Positions 15,771-22,983 of a DNA stretch of 32,020 nucleotides are shown one piece after another. How positions within the stretch are numbered: position 1 is the stretch's first letter; each line of letters begins with the position of its first letter. The DNA comes from Ignavibacteriales bacterium (GTDB lineage Bacteria; Bacteroidota; Ignavibacteria; Ignavibacteriales; Ignavibacteriaceae), in the NCBI GenBank assembly GCA_016182615.1, contig JACPGF010000101.1, positions 1-32,020 of the forward strand, written 5' to 3'. Position numbers and translations under genes: made by a program. The notes below the pieces were generated by a model that made no database searches, had not been told where the DNA came from, and saw only the letters and a list, made by a program, of their open reading frames with translations.

Positions 15771-16557
15771 TACTGATCCAAAATCTGATAACTTATACAT
15801 CAAGCTACGATCCATCGGGGTTCTATTCCCGACCAATAGTGAAGAACTGTCAGAGTTTGATGCAATTCACTCCGAGTATTCTTATACACTGAATGAGTAT
15901 ATAACAAACTCCAGCAAGCTATTTGATGAAGTTGAGAATGAGGAAAAGGATTTAGAAAGTAAGATTAACATCACCCAAACTAAACCTATTCGTAATTTAT
16001 ACTTTAAGCGTGCTGTTCTTGCAGCCGAAATTACTGCCCAATTATATGACGAGCCAACATTTGGTCATGTTAAGCTTCAAAAATTAATTTATCTTTGCGA
16101 ACATGCTGCAAATTATGATCTTAGTCACAAATATGTTAAAGAAGCCGCTGGACCATATGATAGGAAGTTTATGCATACGATTGATTATGAATTTCGTAAA
16201 CAGAGGTGGTTTGACGTCAAAAAGGAAAAAGATGGGTACAAGTATACATATAAACCTTTGGAAAATCTGGACAAATATAAAGTTTATTATGAAAAATACT
16301 TTTCTACTTTTAATGAGCGAATTCAGTGGCTAATTTCAACATTTCGAAGTCAGAAAACAGATATCGTTGAAATAGTTGCAACCTTATATGCATGCTCGCT
16401 TGAAATTGTTTCTAGGGATGAACCCCTAGATGAGAATTACATTATAGAAATATTTTATAAATGGTCTGAATCAAAAAAACGGTTTGAAAAAAAGAAATTA
16501 CTTACTACTCTTAAGTGGATGAAAAGCGTTAGATTGTATCCAAGTGTGGAATCATAA
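15751..16557 (+). CDS. Panacea (SocA/DUF4065)-domain protein
   Basis: A 268-residue protein when started at MDSKKN; an upstream ATG at 15733 would extend it by six residues. The C-terminal two thirds match the Panacea/DUF4065 fold: HVKLQKLIYLCEH, then AAGPYDRKFMHTID, as in SocA-type antitoxins and GepA-like proteins. Panacea domains act as antitoxins or protease adaptors and occur beside many different toxins and mobile genes. The N-terminal part (about 1-80) is acidic with no recognised domain. It overlaps the end of the sigma-like gene by 20 nt, implying co-translation. No obvious small toxin is next to it; the sigma factor or the conjugation system may be its partner. Confidence 0.7.
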   Translation: MDSKKNNTDPKSDNLYIKLRSIGVLFPTNSEELSEFDAIHSEYSYTLNEYITNSSKLFDEVENEEKDLESKINITQTKPIRNLYFKRAVLAAEITAQLYDEPTFGHVKLQKLIYLCEHAANYDLSHKYVKEAAGPYDRKFMHTIDYEFRKQRWFDVKKEKDGYKYTYKPLENLDKYKVYYEKYFSTFNERIQWLISTFRSQKTDIVEIVATLYACSLEIVSRDEPLDENYIIEIFYKWSESKKRFEKKKLLTTLKWMKSVRLYPSVES

Positions 16558-16796
16558 TGATATTAAGTAATCAAGATCATCTAACCCTAATTAAATACGT
16601 TTCAAGATTTAACATGCTATAAACCCCGTTTGTTTAACTCCAAAATTTTTGTGTGATGTCCCAGAAGTAAATTTTGCCAAAACTAGTGGGCAGAGTAAAA
16701 GTCCACACACACAGGCACCTACCCCCCCCCATGTAAATACTAAATGATTAATCCCGCTATTTTGTTGGATTTATGGTTTAGCATATGAATATTAAG

Positions 16797-16910
16797 TAAC
16801 TAAGGAGCTCTTCTGCATTTCACTCTTGGGTGTGATCCCGAACGGGTTTGCCACAAGGATGGTCAATATGAATCTGTACACAATTTTTTATACTAAAGCA
16901 TGCGTTCGGA
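16797..16910 (+). pseudogene. Decayed 5' copy of the amidoligase gene and its leader
   Basis: From 16813 the frame reads LHFTLGCDPERVCHKDGQYE and on through SVHNF, matching residues 2-24 of the intact amidoligase at 18360 (FTLGCDPELLCRRDGRY). The leader also matches: GTAACTAAGGAGCTCTT against the intact gene's TAACTAATTATGGAGTTCTT. The start codon has become CTG, a stop follows the HNFLY codons, and similarity resumes out of frame at TGCGTTCGG. It is therefore a dead partial paralogue about 1.55 kb upstream of the living one, with fic between. Confidence 0.8.
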
Positions 16911-17025
16911 TTTACTATTTGTTTAGTCGAAGATAATTCATCGGGAATATCAGATTTGCACCTTCTTTCTATTGTTTAGCCAAAAGTGTATATTTTGCCA
17001 CTAATTAAATGAAATCTATTTAACT

Positions 17026-17033
17026 TATATTTG
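17026..17033 (+). promoter_or_regulatory. Bacteroidota-type -7 box upstream of fic
   Basis: TATATTTG fits TAnnTTTG and lies 50 nt before the fic ATG. No well-placed -33 TTTG was found. Confidence 0.35.
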
Positions 17034-17083
17034 ACCATGAGCGAAATCATTCACCTTGGGATAGTTTATTTTGATTTGTAATT

Positions 17084-18172
17084 ATGAAAACATTTGATCC
17101 TAAAAAGCCGTTTAATGAATTGCCGAAACTTCCGCCAGATTTCAATTTTGATGACATTGAAATTCTTAAGAAGGTTAATAAAGCCAATATCGCTCTATCC
17201 AAACTGAGCGGTATAGCGCAGTCAATTCCAAACCGAAACCTTCTTGTTGTCCCACTAACGGTAAGAGAGGCTGTTGCAAGTTCAGGCATTGAGAATATTA
17301 ATACAACAGTCGAAGAGGTTCTCCAGGCCTCATTATTTGACGAAGACCGAATTACTAAAGCACAGAAAGAGGTCCTTCACTATAAAGACGCATTAATGGC
17401 TGGCTTTGAGTTGCTTGAAAAACGGGGCTTCTTAAACACGAATGGCTTTGTTAAAATTCAGTCGATTCTTGAGCCTGATAAAAAAGGCATTAGGAACGTG
17501 CCAGGTGTAAAAATTGCGAACTCCCTTACAGGTGAAGCTATCTACACTCCTCCCGAGGGCGAATCACTAATACGGGATTTATTAAAAAACCTTGAAGATT
17601 ATTTTAATGATTTTGAAGACAGCCAGGTTGATGTTTTGATAAAAACAGCGGTGTGTCATTATCAATTTGAATCCATTCACCCGTTTCTGGACGGTAATGG
17701 CAGGGTGGGGCGAATTCTAATGGTACTACAATTGATACTTGCACAAAGGCTACAGATGCCTATTATTTTCCTCAGCGGATATATAAACAATAATAGAGAT
17801 GAGTATTATCGCCTCCTAAGGGAAGTTAACACGAAAAACAATTGGAAGGAATGGATCCTTTATATTTTGACCGCAATTGAAGAACAATCCAAAGATACTA
17901 CGGAAACTGTACTCGAAATTAAAAGCCTTATGCTAAAATATAGAGATGAAATAAAGAAGAAGTTGCCTAAAATATATTCCGCTGACCTGATTGAGTTTTT
18001 ATTTAGTCATTCATTCTACAATCAAAAGAATATGGTTGATGAATTAGAAGTAACGCGCAAAACCGCTTCAAATTATTTTTCACTTTTAGAGACTAATGGT
18101 TTTGTCAACACCACAAAGGTCGGTCGAGATATAATTTACTTCAACAAAAAGCTGGTTAAACTATTAAAATAA
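17084..18172 (+). CDS. fic: Class II Fic-domain protein (likely AMP transferase)
   Basis: A 362-residue protein. The Fic active-site motif HPFLDGNGRVGR starts at His199. The N-terminal domain carries an inhibitory-helix motif SSGIEN (Ser66-Asn71), matching (S/T)xxxE(G/N), which marks class II, self-inhibited Fic proteins. The C-terminal part (about 290-355) looks like a winged helix: ELEVTRKTASNYFSLLETNGF. These enzymes usually move AMP from ATP onto a hydroxyl side chain of a target protein. It stands alone, with an upstream promoter-like box and a hairpin directly after the stop. It lies between the decayed and the intact amidoligase copies, so it may have arrived by insertion. Confidence 0.92.
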   Translation: MKTFDPKKPFNELPKLPPDFNFDDIEILKKVNKANIALSKLSGIAQSIPNRNLLVVPLTVREAVASSGIENINTTVEEVLQASLFDEDRITKAQKEVLHYKDALMAGFELLEKRGFLNTNGFVKIQSILEPDKKGIRNVPGVKIANSLTGEAIYTPPEGESLIRDLLKNLEDYFNDFEDSQVDVLIKTAVCHYQFESIHPFLDGNGRVGRILMVLQLILAQRLQMPIIFLSGYINNNRDEYYRLLREVNTKNNWKEWILYILTAIEEQSKDTTETVLEIKSLMLKYRDEIKKKLPKIYSADLIEFLFSHSFYNQKNMVDELEVTRKTASNYFSLLETNGFVNTTKVGRDIIYFNKKLVKLLK

Positions 18173-18173
18173 T

Positions 18174-18199
18174 ATGGGTAATCATTACCCATGTTTCTT
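18174..18199 (+). terminator. Terminator after fic
   Basis: ATGGGTAA-TCA-TTACCCAT is a perfect 8-bp stem with a 3-nt loop starting 2 nt after the fic stop, followed by a T-rich GTTTCTT. Confidence 0.65.
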
Positions 18200-18202
18200 T
18201 GC

Positions 18203-18235
18203 ATATGTGTAAATCATTGGCGTTTTTACACATAT
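18203..18235. repeat. Perfect 11-bp inverted repeat upstream of the amidoligase operon
   Basis: ATATGTGTAAA at 18203-18213 pairs with TTTACACATAT at 18225-18235 around an 11-nt centre. It lies 125 nt before the amidoligase start. It could be a regulator-binding site for that operon or a second stem after fic. Confidence 0.55.
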
Positions 18236-18359
18236 TGTAGCAAAGCGAAATCAGTCATCCTATTCCGCAACCATTTATTTGCATCCCAAAACTGCCTCAT
18301 CATACTAGCCAATATCTTGGTATAAGAACAGTAATTAACTAACTAATTATGGAGTTCTT

Positions 18360-19058
18360 ATGTCATTCACGCTGGGGTGTGACCCTGAATTACTATGCCG
18401 TAGAGACGGCCGTTACGTACCTGCCCACAATTATTTCAAATCAAGTTCTGCGTTCGGTCTGGATGGCTGTGAATCCATCGCAGAGGTAAGACCAGGTTAT
18501 TCCGAGTCGCCAATAGACTTAACCGCAAAGATTAGAACAGTACTTGAATATGGTCATGATAAAGCGCCCGATCTGGAGTTTTATGCTGGGCACTTTCAGG
18601 ATGATTTTGCCCTCGGTGGGCATATACATTTCTCTGTGCAGCCTGAACCTGAAATCGTTGATGCTCTTGATACTGTGTTATATGCATTATCAAACTGCAT
18701 TGACGATAAGGAGCAGCGTCAGAAACGAGAGCGCACTGGCTATGGCCGCCGTAAGGCAACACGTAAGAAAAGCTACGGGTTTGAGTATCGTACGCCAGGC
18801 TCGTTTTTGTTGAGCAGCTCTACAACCCTTGTTACGTTTACTCTCGCTAAACTCTCTGTTATTGGGGCTATGGAAGATAATCTTTCATTCCGTGAACTGC
18901 GGGGTAATCAACATTCGCAGACTTTCCTGCGTAATCTAAAAAACGACCTAAAAACGATACCCGTTGATTGTCATGAAGGGTTAAAGGAACTTGATATGCT
19001 CTTAGGCAAGCGGCTCAACTGGAACACAAACATTCTGCCCAACTGGGGCATTAACTAG
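18360..19058 (+). CDS. phiEco32-type amidoligase (COOH-NH2 ligase)
   Basis: A 232-residue protein of the glutamine-synthetase-fold COOH-NH2 ligase family found in phages and mobile elements. Marks are the start LGCDPELLCRRDG, AFGLDGCESIAEVRPG, the metal-binding GGHIHFS and FEYRTPGSF. Members are predicted to form amide or peptide bonds using ATP. ATG is 5 nt after the GGAG site (ATGGAGTTCTTATG). It opens a row of three genes with the LIM-like and amidotransferase genes, fitting a pathway where ammonia from glutamine is joined to a carboxyl group of a peptide or protein. A dead 5' copy lies at 16797. The substrate is unknown. Confidence 0.8.
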   Translation: MSFTLGCDPELLCRRDGRYVPAHNYFKSSSAFGLDGCESIAEVRPGYSESPIDLTAKIRTVLEYGHDKAPDLEFYAGHFQDDFALGGHIHFSVQPEPEIVDALDTVLYALSNCIDDKEQRQKRERTGYGRRKATRKKSYGFEYRTPGSFLLSSSTTLVTFTLAKLSVIGAMEDNLSFRELRGNQHSQTFLRNLKNDLKTIPVDCHEGLKELDMLLGKRLNWNTNILPNWGIN

Positions 19059-19070
19059 AAGGAGGATGAA

Positions 19071-19679
19071 ATGTGTAAAACCTATTGTACTAGCTGCGGC
19101 GATGCTGTGGCAGAAGATAATGTCCGCTGGGCTTTCGATAGCCCATACTGTTCTCACTGCTTTGATAATGCATTTACTTATTGCGAGGAATGTGACTGCG
19201 TGTTGATACAGAGTGAGGCTAATTACTCAAATGGCGGCTATCCTTACTGTGACGAGTGTTATGAGAACGAATTCGACGATGATTCACCAAACAACCCTGA
19301 TGTAGATGAATCTGATAGGAAGCTGATAATCGAGTTATCACGTAACTGGCTATTCGGAAAGTCTACGAACAAGGGAACTCTGAAGATTAATGCTAACGAT
19401 GTTGTGCTTACCCGTATAAAAGAGAAAGTCGGTTTGGTAGATCATCCAATATATCTGTTTGGATTGAAGGACCGTGAGGAGTATCAGTTATCGGTAAGCA
19501 GTAATCTCATGGATAATGTCCGTGAGTTCCTCATGCTTAACGGTCTTGACTGGAAGGTTGTAGAAGGGATTGGCAGTAACCGCCTCGGTATTTCCTTATC
19601 CATCCGTGAGAACAACTTCAAAGAAGCGATACAGCTTATCAAAAGCGTAACTAAATCACACACACTACAGCCCGCCTAA
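19071..19679 (+). CDS. LIM-like zinc-binding protein of the amidoligase operon
   Basis: A 202-residue protein. The first 70 residues have about ten Cys in LIM/zinc-ribbon pairs: CTSC, CSHC, CEECDC and CDEC. The rest (about 80-195) is a mixed alpha/beta region with no recognised family. The ATG follows a strong AAGGAGGATGAA site. It starts 12 nt after the amidoligase stop, so the two are one operon. The zinc domain probably recruits the protein to be modified or bridges the ligase and amidotransferase; this is inference from the neighbours. Confidence 0.6.
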   Translation: MCKTYCTSCGDAVAEDNVRWAFDSPYCSHCFDNAFTYCEECDCVLIQSEANYSNGGYPYCDECYENEFDDDSPNNPDVDESDRKLIIELSRNWLFGKSTNKGTLKINANDVVLTRIKEKVGLVDHPIYLFGLKDREEYQLSVSSNLMDNVREFLMLNGLDWKVVEGIGSNRLGISLSIRENNFKEAIQLIKSVTKSHTLQPA

Positions 19680-19718
19680 AACACCAACAAATTCCAACTA
19701 ACGAAAGGAGAATACCCA

Positions 19719-20600
19719 ATGTGCGGTATTATGGGATTCTATTGCTTCGGAGACAAGAAACCCGATAAACAAAAAACAACAATGATGTTTGAACTCTTGG
19801 AGTCCCGAGGTAGAGATGCTTCGGGATTTGCCTTTTTAAGGGATGATAATCTGATAGTTCATAAGGCTCCTATCCGTTCATCTATTATGACGCATTCGAA
19901 AGAATGGAAAGAGTTGGAGTTGCCATCAGTTTTCATTGCTCATACACGAATGAAGACTCAGGGCTCCGAGCAAAATAATAAAAACAACCACCCGCTGTAT
20001 AACAAAGAAGGACTGTGTATTGTACACAATGGAATGATCCACAACGACAAGGAAATCTTTGGGAAGTCCAAGCGTGACGGCGAGGTAGATTCAGAGGCTA
20101 TACTTGCAGTACTGTCCACCAAAAATAAAGGGGATAAAATCAAGCGTGTGTTTGATAAACTCGAAGGCTGCTTTGCTTTTGCCTGTATAGACAAAAACAA
20201 CCCTGATACACTCATTCTGGTGAAGAAGGATAATCCTGTCGAGCTTTATTATGACTCACATGATGACATTCTCTATTTCTGCAGTGAGACAGACATCATG
20301 AGAGAAGCACTAGGCATTCAGAAGAACACGAAGCGGGGGTTTAACATCGGGGAGGGAGCATATAATCACTACACCATGGAAAACAATTTTTGCCTCATTA
20401 TCAACAAAGACGGAGTTGAATCGTACAAGCGATATTCGCCCCGACGTGAGCATTGGGGCTATAGAGATTATTACAAGGGCGACGAGCTGATAATCGAATG
20501 CCCGCATTGTCTTGGGGCTACTATATATCATGAAGGCAAAATTTTCAATCGCTGTGAAAACTGCGGATCCCCCTTAAATGAGGAAGATTTGTATGTATAG
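19719..20600 (+). CDS. Class II glutamine amidotransferase
   Basis: A 293-residue Ntn-type glutaminase. Met1 is followed by the catalytic Cys2 (MCGIMGFY), which becomes the N-terminal nucleophile, then ESRGRDASGFAF, HTRMKTQG, NNHPLYN and IVHNGMIHN, all standard class II GATase signatures. There is no sugar-isomerase or synthetase domain, so the ammonia must be passed to a separate enzyme, most simply the amidoligase two genes upstream. A C-terminal zinc ribbon (CPHC at about 266-269, CENC at about 282-285) is unusual for a bare GATase. The ATG follows AAAGGAG. The gene overlaps the next small gene by 8 nt. Confidence 0.88.
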   Translation: MCGIMGFYCFGDKKPDKQKTTMMFELLESRGRDASGFAFLRDDNLIVHKAPIRSSIMTHSKEWKELELPSVFIAHTRMKTQGSEQNNKNNHPLYNKEGLCIVHNGMIHNDKEIFGKSKRDGEVDSEAILAVLSTKNKGDKIKRVFDKLEGCFAFACIDKNNPDTLILVKKDNPVELYYDSHDDILYFCSETDIMREALGIQKNTKRGFNIGEGAYNHYTMENNFCLIINKDGVESYKRYSPRREHWGYRDYYKGDELIIECPHCLGATIYHEGKIFNRCENCGSPLNEEDLYV

Positions 20601-20793
20601 CCCAAAGATTAAACCAGAGCTTGTTACCAATCTCTATCACCTCAAGCATAACAAAACTGGGAAGCCAATGACTTTCATGGTTAACGAAGCCGTCACCGAT
20701 TATATTAACAAACAAAAACAAACGCCCATTATGAGCGGCAGAAACGAAATTAAAAATGGAGAAAAAACAAATGAATTGGAAATCGATACGTGA
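20593..20793 (+). CDS. Small ribbon-helix-helix-like protein
   Basis: A 66-residue protein starting at MYSPKIK, where AGGAAG lies 7 nt upstream and the ATG overlaps the stop of the amidotransferase gene. KIKPELVTNLYHLKHN followed by KPMTFMVNEAVTDYINK looks like the strand-helix-helix pattern of small RHH DNA-binding proteins. The last third is polar and unstructured-looking. It could regulate its operon. The RHH call is from pattern only. Confidence 0.5.
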   Translation: MYSPKIKPELVTNLYHLKHNKTGKPMTFMVNEAVTDYINKQKQTPIMSGRNEIKNGEKTNELEIDT

Positions 20794-20875
20794 AGTACTC
20801 GCAGTAATCGCAGCAGCCATTCTTGCTATTTTGAACGGCATCAACGGCAAGGCTGATAAAAAGGAGTCGCCATGA
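20771..20875 (+). CDS. 34-residue single-span membrane peptide
   Basis: An ORF of 34 residues: MNWKSIREVLAVIAAAILAI, then a short polar tail ending KADKKESP. GGAG lies 9 nt upstream of its ATG, it overlaps the RHH-like gene by 23 nt, and its TGA overlaps the next ATG as ATGA. One hydrophobic helix (about 9-24) suggests a tiny membrane protein or a leader peptide that couples translation to gam. Confidence 0.5.
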   Translation: MNWKSIREVLAVIAAAILAILNGINGKADKKESP

Positions 20876-21450
20876 CTGAATCCGAAAGATTCATGGAAGA
20901 CCTGCTTGCAGAAGCTGAGCAACAGGATGAGCAGCGGACTGAGGCCTACTTTGATTTAGTTCTCCTGCAAATCCAACAAATGCAGGAACAGATTGCTTTT
21001 AACTTTGGAGAGGCCGATAAGGAAGTCGCAATTATCAAAGACTGGGCGCTCAGGAAGAATCATGGTTTACAGGTTAAGATTGACTTCCTTGAGAAAAAGC
21101 TGGAGGCATTCATACGTGAGAAAGGCGTAAAGACACTTGAGTTAGCACATGGAACGTTAAAGATGCACAAGAAGCCTGATAAGGTGGAATTGCAGGATGT
21201 AAACCTATTCTTAAAACATGCAACTCCAGAGTTACTAACCGTTAAACCAGAAGAAGTTAAGCCTGATCTTGCTAAGATCAAAAACTATCTCAAAACACAC
21301 TACAAACCCATGCCTGGCGTTGCCATAATACCTGGCAAGGAGGAGTTTTCTTATAAACTGAATAATCAAAGAAAGGATGATGAAGATGGCGGACCGCAAG
21401 AAATTGGAATTGAATCTCAACCAACCATGCTCAGTAGAGTTGCTGTTTGA
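20872..21450 (+). CDS. gam: Mu Gam-like host-nuclease inhibitor
   Basis: A 192-residue protein. It has a long N-terminal coiled coil with heptad-like Q/E/I/L spacing (about 5-80), then FIREKGVKTLELAHGTLKMHK and a C-terminal KPMPGVAIIPGKEEFSYKL tail, the layout of phage Mu Gam and its relatives. Gam binds double-stranded DNA ends and shields them from RecBCD-type nucleases, and is Ku-like in structure. The AAGGAGTCGCC site precedes the ATG. It lies with OB-fold and DUF932 genes in a typical phage or conjugative-element block. Confidence 0.8.
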   Translation: MTESERFMEDLLAEAEQQDEQRTEAYFDLVLLQIQQMQEQIAFNFGEADKEVAIIKDWALRKNHGLQVKIDFLEKKLEAFIREKGVKTLELAHGTLKMHKKPDKVELQDVNLFLKHATPELLTVKPEEVKPDLAKIKNYLKTHYKPMPGVAIIPGKEEFSYKLNNQRKDDEDGGPQEIGIESQPTMLSRVAV

Positions 21451-21862
21451 CCAGCCAACAATTGGGCAGTCGCAGTATGGTGAGTATTATCTCTATGCTG
21501 TCAGGAATGGCGATGGACAGACGGAATATTCGTTCTTCGCTCCCACGGAGGTCCATGAGCATCTGAAGGGACTTAAGAAAGGTGACCGTGCTATTATTAC
21601 GAAACTTGCAGAGCAGAAAGGTTCGAAGATCATAACACGTTTTGAAGTGACACCTGAAAGGCAGGCACAACAAACAAAACCCCCGACTGTTGTAAATGGC
21701 AGCAGCACGCAGGATAACTTCTATGAGATTATGCTTGGTTCATGTAAAGATGCTATTCGCATACAAAATGAACTAGGCGGCATGATCGACGGAAAAAGCT
21801 TGGCAGTAACATTATTTATTGCAAGGAGCCGAGGAACGGGATTTAATGGAGGCACACCATGA
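21386..21862 (+). CDS. OB-fold-like single-strand-binding protein
   Basis: A 158-residue protein started at MADRKK (GGATGATGAAG just upstream); in-frame ATGs at 21377 and 21380 are too close to the ribosome site. The first 90 residues have the strand pattern of an OB fold: SVELLFDQPTIGQSQYGEYY, YSFFAPTEVHEHL, KKGDRAIITKL and ITRFEVTPE. The rest is a linker and a helical tail. It overlaps the 3' end of gam by 65 nt and its stop overlaps the DUF932 start as ATGA. A DNA-replication or recombination role is likely; the exact family is not recognised. Confidence 0.55.
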   Translation: MADRKKLELNLNQPCSVELLFDQPTIGQSQYGEYYLYAVRNGDGQTEYSFFAPTEVHEHLKGLKKGDRAIITKLAEQKGSKIITRFEVTPERQAQQTKPPTVVNGSSTQDNFYEIMLGSCKDAIRIQNELGGMIDGKSLAVTLFIARSRGTGFNGGTP

Positions 21863-22614
21863 CTGAAACAATTGAAGGTAAACTAAAGGACTTTATGTTC
21901 CCTGTTACTGAGCGTAAGGTTTATTTTGAAGATGCCCGCGGCAGAATATCTTTTGCAGAAGCATATAAGGCGATTACCCGTGAGGATAATGACACGCTCA
22001 TATCGGTAATGAATGACAGTTACAAATTAATCCCGAACCGTGAGATTATTGTACCACTCATGGAACAATTGCACAATCTGGATTCAAAGTGGATAATTGA
22101 TCCAAGCCACAGCTACGTCGGTGATAACCGTATGCGCTTGCAGGTGACGTTTCCAGACCTAAGCTTTAACGATGGTAGGTCTGATATAGCCTTGTCGCTG
22201 TTCCTACATAACAGTTATGATGGAAGTGAAGGTGTAAGAATGTTTTGGGGCGCGATTCGCGGGATATGTTCAAACGGAATGGTTTTTGGCAAAGTCTTAA
22301 GTAAGTACTACGCCAAACATACAAGCGGAATACAACTGGATAATCTTGCCGAGCAGGTTGAACAGACCTATGAGAAGATTCCCGTTATCAAAGAGAGAAT
22401 CGACATCATCCAAAACATCGGTGTACCAAAAGGACTTTCCGAGTCCGTTGAAAAGCAACTGGGTAAAACAGTGGCAAGGTATGTGCAGGAGCAGCCAGCA
22501 CCAATAAACCAATGGGTGTTGTACAATTACTTAACATGGTATATCAGCCATGTTGTCGATCTACACATGAGAGCCGCTTACCAAATGAAAGTGAGTAAGC
22601 TATTTGGGCTTTAA
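21859..22614 (+). CDS. DUF932 phage/plasmid-like protein
   Basis: A 251-residue protein of the DUF932 family common on phages and conjugative plasmids. Recognisable parts are the NDSYKLIPNREI stretch and WGAIRGICSNGMVFG near residue 135, the family signature. Function of the family is unproven, though it is often found with recombination genes. It starts with an ATGA overlap from the OB-fold gene and is the last gene of the 18.4-22.6 kb plus-strand run. Confidence 0.75.
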   Translation: MTETIEGKLKDFMFPVTERKVYFEDARGRISFAEAYKAITREDNDTLISVMNDSYKLIPNREIIVPLMEQLHNLDSKWIIDPSHSYVGDNRMRLQVTFPDLSFNDGRSDIALSLFLHNSYDGSEGVRMFWGAIRGICSNGMVFGKVLSKYYAKHTSGIQLDNLAEQVEQTYEKIPVIKERIDIIQNIGVPKGLSESVEKQLGKTVARYVQEQPAPINQWVLYNYLTWYISHVVDLHMRAAYQMKVSKLFGL

Positions 22615-22740
22615 AGCCATTTTATTAACAATTTATTATGGGCTACGTGATGAATATTTCAAGAACATTCCTATTTTTGATATGAGAATTAACTTTCTCT
22701 AAAGTTTTGAAATACATATTTGCGTAGTCATTACGCTTAG

Positions 22741-22859
22741 TTCGGCTTAGAAAACTGGCACTTTTCAATCGACAAGAACTAGCGGGTATGACTGCATCCT
22801 CATTGGGTGCAGTCTGCTTTATATTTCTGTCGATGGCATGCCAGTGCCTCTAAGCGGAA
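22741..22859. ncRNA. 119-nt nested inverted repeat (structured RNA or cruciform site)
   Basis: Nested complementary blocks on both sides: TTCGGCTTAGA (22741-22751) with TCTAAGCGGAA (22849-22859, one mismatch); ACTGGCA (22754-22760) with TGCCAGT (22839-22845); ATCGACA (22768-22774) with TGTCGAT (22828-22834); GAA with TTC. At the tip GACTGCATCC (22790-22799) pairs with GGGTGCAGTC (22805-22814) around TCATT, with one G-U pair. In all about 37 pairs, kept in order with small internal loops. This strongly suggests a folded RNA or a DNA site used as single strand. It stands in a 369-bp gap between the DUF932 and lipoprotein genes. The strand is not known. Confidence 0.7.
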
Positions 22860-22867
22860 TATATTGT

Positions 22868-22885
22868 GGGCTCGCACCCTTTTTT
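22868..22885 (+). terminator. Weak terminator after the structured element
   Basis: GGG-CTCGCA-CCC followed by six Ts. The stem is only 3 bp, so termination may rely on the larger structure just upstream. Confidence 0.35.
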
Positions 22886-22983
22886 ATTTGTTTCAAAAAA
22901 ATTATGGGTGCTATCTCTATCATATTTCATTTGAATAAACAAATAGACATAAAACATTTAATCACAAAACTTAGGAACTCGAT

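Larger units (their letters stand above)
16558..17083. other. 526-bp gap holding an amidoligase gene remnant
   Basis: No intact gene. It holds a run of nine Cs at 16722-16730 directly after a CA-repeat, the decayed amidoligase 5' copy (16797-16910), and a TATATTTG box before fic. The rest shows nothing recognisable. Confidence 0.5.

Noticed and set aside
22741-22859. Integron attC site
   Set aside because: No RYYYAAC/GTTRRRY core sites at the ends, and no integrase in the window.
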